7,401 nucleotides of DNA from JAPHTQ01 sp051747405 (GTDB lineage: Bacteria > Pseudomonadota > Gammaproteobacteria > Thiohalomonadales > Thiohalomonadaceae). The stretch is taken from assembly GCA_051747405.1 (NCBI GenBank), contig JBNJGC010000133.1, forward strand, positions 1 through 7,401, written 5' to 3'. A program made the position numbers and the translations under genes. Below are positions 5,470-7,401 of the stretch, in pieces (position 1 is the first letter of the stretch; each line of letters begins with the position of its first letter). The notes under the pieces are model-generated. The model had not been told where the DNA came from. It ran no database searches and saw only the letters and a program-made list of their open reading frames with translations.

Positions 5470-5587
5470 AGTGCAAAAAGACCGGTCAGTGGGGGTAAAA
5501 GTGTATAGTAGCTGTGCATGCGATGGAACCCGTGTCGCGGTGTCCCACAGCCATGCGGCATGAGAGTGTTTGCGAAGGATACCAGTG
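5470..5587. promoter_or_regulatory. Divergent promoter region of response regulator and histidine kinase
   Basis: These 118 bases separate the two divergent starts. TATAGT (5504-5509) is a plausible -10 toward the kinase; its reverse, TACTAT (5510-5505), is a plausible -10 toward the regulator. Neither has a good -35. The perfect palindrome GACCGGTC (5480-5487) lies just before the regulator start and is a candidate operator, perhaps for autoregulation. Confidence 0.35.
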
Positions 5588-7401
5588 ATGCGAGCCTTAG
5601 TACCCCTGTTTGTTATTGTTCTGCTCCTGTTGTGCGGCCCGCTGCGGGCCGAGGTCTCTTACTACCCCATGCCGCCGACCCCCGAAAAAGAGGGGCTGGG
5701 GGCTCATGTGGAGCGCTATATCACACCGGAGGCCGAGCGGCAGATGCCGTTGGCGCAGGTGCAGCAGGCGGGGTTTGAGCGGATACCCGGCTTTATCTCC
5801 CGGCGCTACTCACCGGATGTGGAGTGGTATCGATTTGGCTTGGAGGAGACGGTGGATGGTCGGGAGCGTGTGCTGGAGTTCGGCTCGCTCTATCTGAATC
5901 AGATCGATGTCTATCTTGTGTCGAGGCAGGGTGGGGATGAGCAGATCGAACATTTTCGCTTCGGCGATCATGTGCCGCTCGCGGCCAGACCGACCACCGG
6001 TCAGAGGTTTGCTCTGCCGCTGAGGTTGGAGCAAGACGAGCGGGTGACGGTCTATGCCCGCGTCGCCTCCAACAGCGCCATGACCTTCTACGCCTCGCTC
6101 TGGAACCGCAGCGATTTTGACTTCCATCAGGCCCGGCAGACGGTGGCCCATGGGGCCTATTTTGGCATGGTGGGGCTGCTGCTATTCATCTTTCTGCCGT
6201 TGGCGGTGCTTTTCAGGCGGCGGGAGTTTTTCGCTTTTTCGGTGCTGGCACTGGCGCTGCTGCTGCTCAATCTGGGCACCTACGGCTATGCGCGGCTGCT
6301 CTTCCCGCAGGGACCGGACTGGCTTCCCGACGCCATTACCGGGATTGGCGCGTTGGGCGTAGTGACCGGTTCGGGGCTGATCTTCATCACCTTTTTGGAC
6401 CTCAGGCGTAACGCCCCGCCGCTGTTCTGGATCGTTGCAGGAGTCATCGCCTGTGCCGTGGCCGGGATGCCCTTCGTCACCACTGGGATTTACCGTTACT
6501 TTGCCGAGAATGTGCTCAGCTTCAATGCCCTGCTGAACTGGCCGCTGGTGGTGTTTGCGCTCTTCTACGCCTGGAGAAAGCGCGATTTGGCGCTTAAGAT
6601 CTACGCCACGAGCTTTGTCGTCACGGTGGTTGGCGGGACGGTGGTGATGCTGGCGATAGGCGGTATCATCCCGAGCAGCGCCTGGTCACTGGCCGCCTAC
6701 CAGATCAGTACCGTTATACAGATGATACTGCTGGCACTGGGGCTGGGGATCGAGTGGTGGCTGAGTGTGCGCGAGCGCAGCCAGCTTGAGCAGCGCGCCT
6801 TGATGGCGGAGTCGCGCTCCACCCTCCTGCATAATCTGACACGCTTCCTCTCCCACGAATTGATCACACCACTGGCAGCGGCCAAGCGCGCCATTGAGAT
6901 GGTGGAGGTCAAAGCGGAGGATCTGGCCCTGCACAACCGCCAGCGCCTGAAGCGCGCCGGCAAGAGGCTGGACGAGATCGACCAAATGGCCCGCTTTTTC
7001 CTGGGCAGAGGGGGAGCACAGATTAGTGCCGATAGCACCGATGCCGGGCACAGCTCGATTGAACAGGTGGTCGAATATGGCCTACAGCTGGCCGGTGATA
7101 GCGACTCGGTGACCGTCGAGTATATCGGTGAGGTGCAGCGGTCCATGCCGGCACCGGCAAAACTGTTCGCCCACGCGTTACGCAACCTTGTAGACAACGC
7201 CATGAGCCACGGTGCCGATGCCTGCCACGTCACTGTCGAGGCCAAGGAGATGAGCCTGCGGGTTCGGGTGAGAGACAACGGCCCCGGACTGAAACCGGAG
7301 CAGATTGCGGCCATCTGCGACGATGCCGCCCCATCCAATGAACGCACCAGCGGCCTGAGGCTGGTACGGTTTTTCATGGAACTGCTGGGCGGGAGGTTGA
7401 C
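5588..7401 (+). CDS. Membrane sensor histidine kinase with 7TMR-DISM sensory module (partial, C-terminus off window)
   Basis: Open from ATG 5588 (GAAGGAT, 5574-5580, as ribosome-binding site) to the right edge, 604 codons. A signal peptide, MRALVPLFVIVLLLLCGPLRA, is predicted at the N-terminus with cleavage after about residue 21. Residues about 40-180 match the periplasmic 7TMR-DISM extracellular type 2 domain (VEWYRFGLEE, VLEFGSLYLNQIDVYLV, FGDHVPLAARP, VTVYARVASNSAMTFY). About 190-400 is a seven-helix membrane module (starting GAYFGMVGLLLFIFL, ending LLALGLGIEWW). A coiled linker leads to the dimerisation domain with phospho-acceptor H423 in SHELITP. The ATPase domain has the N box N533-LVDN537 and D563-NGPG; the expected glycine-rich G2 box is degenerate (TSGLRL). 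It likely senses a periplasmic ligand, perhaps a carbohydrate, and phosphorylates the divergent response regulator. Only the last stretch of the ATPase domain should be missing. Confidence 0.92.
   Translation, partial: MRALVPLFVIVLLLLCGPLRAEVSYYPMPPTPEKEGLGAHVERYITPEAERQMPLAQVQQAGFERIPGFISRRYSPDVEWYRFGLEETVDGRERVLEFGSLYLNQIDVYLVSRQGGDEQIEHFRFGDHVPLAARPTTGQRFALPLRLEQDERVTVYARVASNSAMTFYASLWNRSDFDFHQARQTVAHGAYFGMVGLLLFIFLPLAVLFRRREFFAFSVLALALLLLNLGTYGYARLLFPQGPDWLPDAITGIGALGVVTGSGLIFITFLDLRRNAPPLFWIVAGVIACAVAGMPFVTTGIYRYFAENVLSFNALLNWPLVVFALFYAWRKRDLALKIYATSFVVTVVGGTVVMLAIGGIIPSSAWSLAAYQISTVIQMILLALGLGIEWWLSVRERSQLEQRALMAESRSTLLHNLTRFLSHELITPLAAAKRAIEMVEVKAEDLALHNRQRLKRAGKRLDEIDQMARFFLGRGGAQISADSTDAGHSSIEQVVEYGLQLAGDSDSVTVEYIGEVQRSMPAPAKLFAHALRNLVDNAMSHGADACHVTVEAKEMSLRVRVRDNGPGLKPEQIAAICDDAAPSNERTSGLRLVRFFMELLGGRL

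Noticed and set aside
6697..7377. 226-codon minus-strand frame
   Set aside because: It is antisense to the kinase domain of the histidine kinase, whose H, N and G1 boxes are clear on the plus strand.

Overview
The window reads as a draft-genome scaffold from a Gammaproteobacterium-like, GC-rich (about 60% by eye) bacterium. Supporting signs are the c-di-GMP and two-component genes, a CRP-like operator, a sigma54/NtrC/IHF-style promoter and an AscD-type ferredoxin reductase. The genus cannot be fixed from sequence alone. A run of exactly 100 N (3067-3166) is a scaffold gap inside one gene.

Layout, left to right. (1) 885 to 1, minus strand, running off the left edge: a regulator with an N-terminal SARP/BTAD-type winged helix, a BTAD TPR-like domain and then a canonical EF-hand calcium loop. 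It is easy to miss because its stop codon lies outside the window. (2) 886-1134: non-coding, with a good CRP-like palindrome and a weak promoter for gene 1. (3) 2475 to 1135, minus: an EAL phosphodiesterase with all catalytic residues, an N-terminal four-cysteine cluster and a C-terminal Cache-like domain with no membrane anchor. (4) 2476-2795: a regulatory intergenic region holding, in order toward the EAL gene, a repeat cluster, an NtrC-like dyad, a consensus IHF site and a GG-N10-GC sigma54-type element. (5) 3599 to 2796, minus: an atypical SDR (YeeZ-like NAD(P)-binding epimerase family), interrupted by the gap. (6) 3688-4698, plus: a 2Fe-2S ferredoxin/FAD/NAD reductase, divergent from gene 5. 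(7) 4707-4746: a long hairpin between convergent genes. (8) 5469 to 4786, minus: an OmpR-family response regulator. (9) 5588 to the right edge, plus: a membrane histidine kinase with a periplasmic 7TMR-DISM domain and seven-helix module, divergent from gene 8 and almost certainly its partner.

Four of the six genes are signalling proteins: a putative calcium-binding transcription factor, a c-di-GMP phosphodiesterase, and a kinase/regulator pair. The two enzymes between them (SDR and ferredoxin reductase) have no obvious link to the signalling genes beyond position. The most unusual item is the SARP/BTAD-EF-hand fusion, which suggests transcription controlled directly by Ca2+. The second is the compact sigma54 enhancer-promoter layout in front of the EAL gene.
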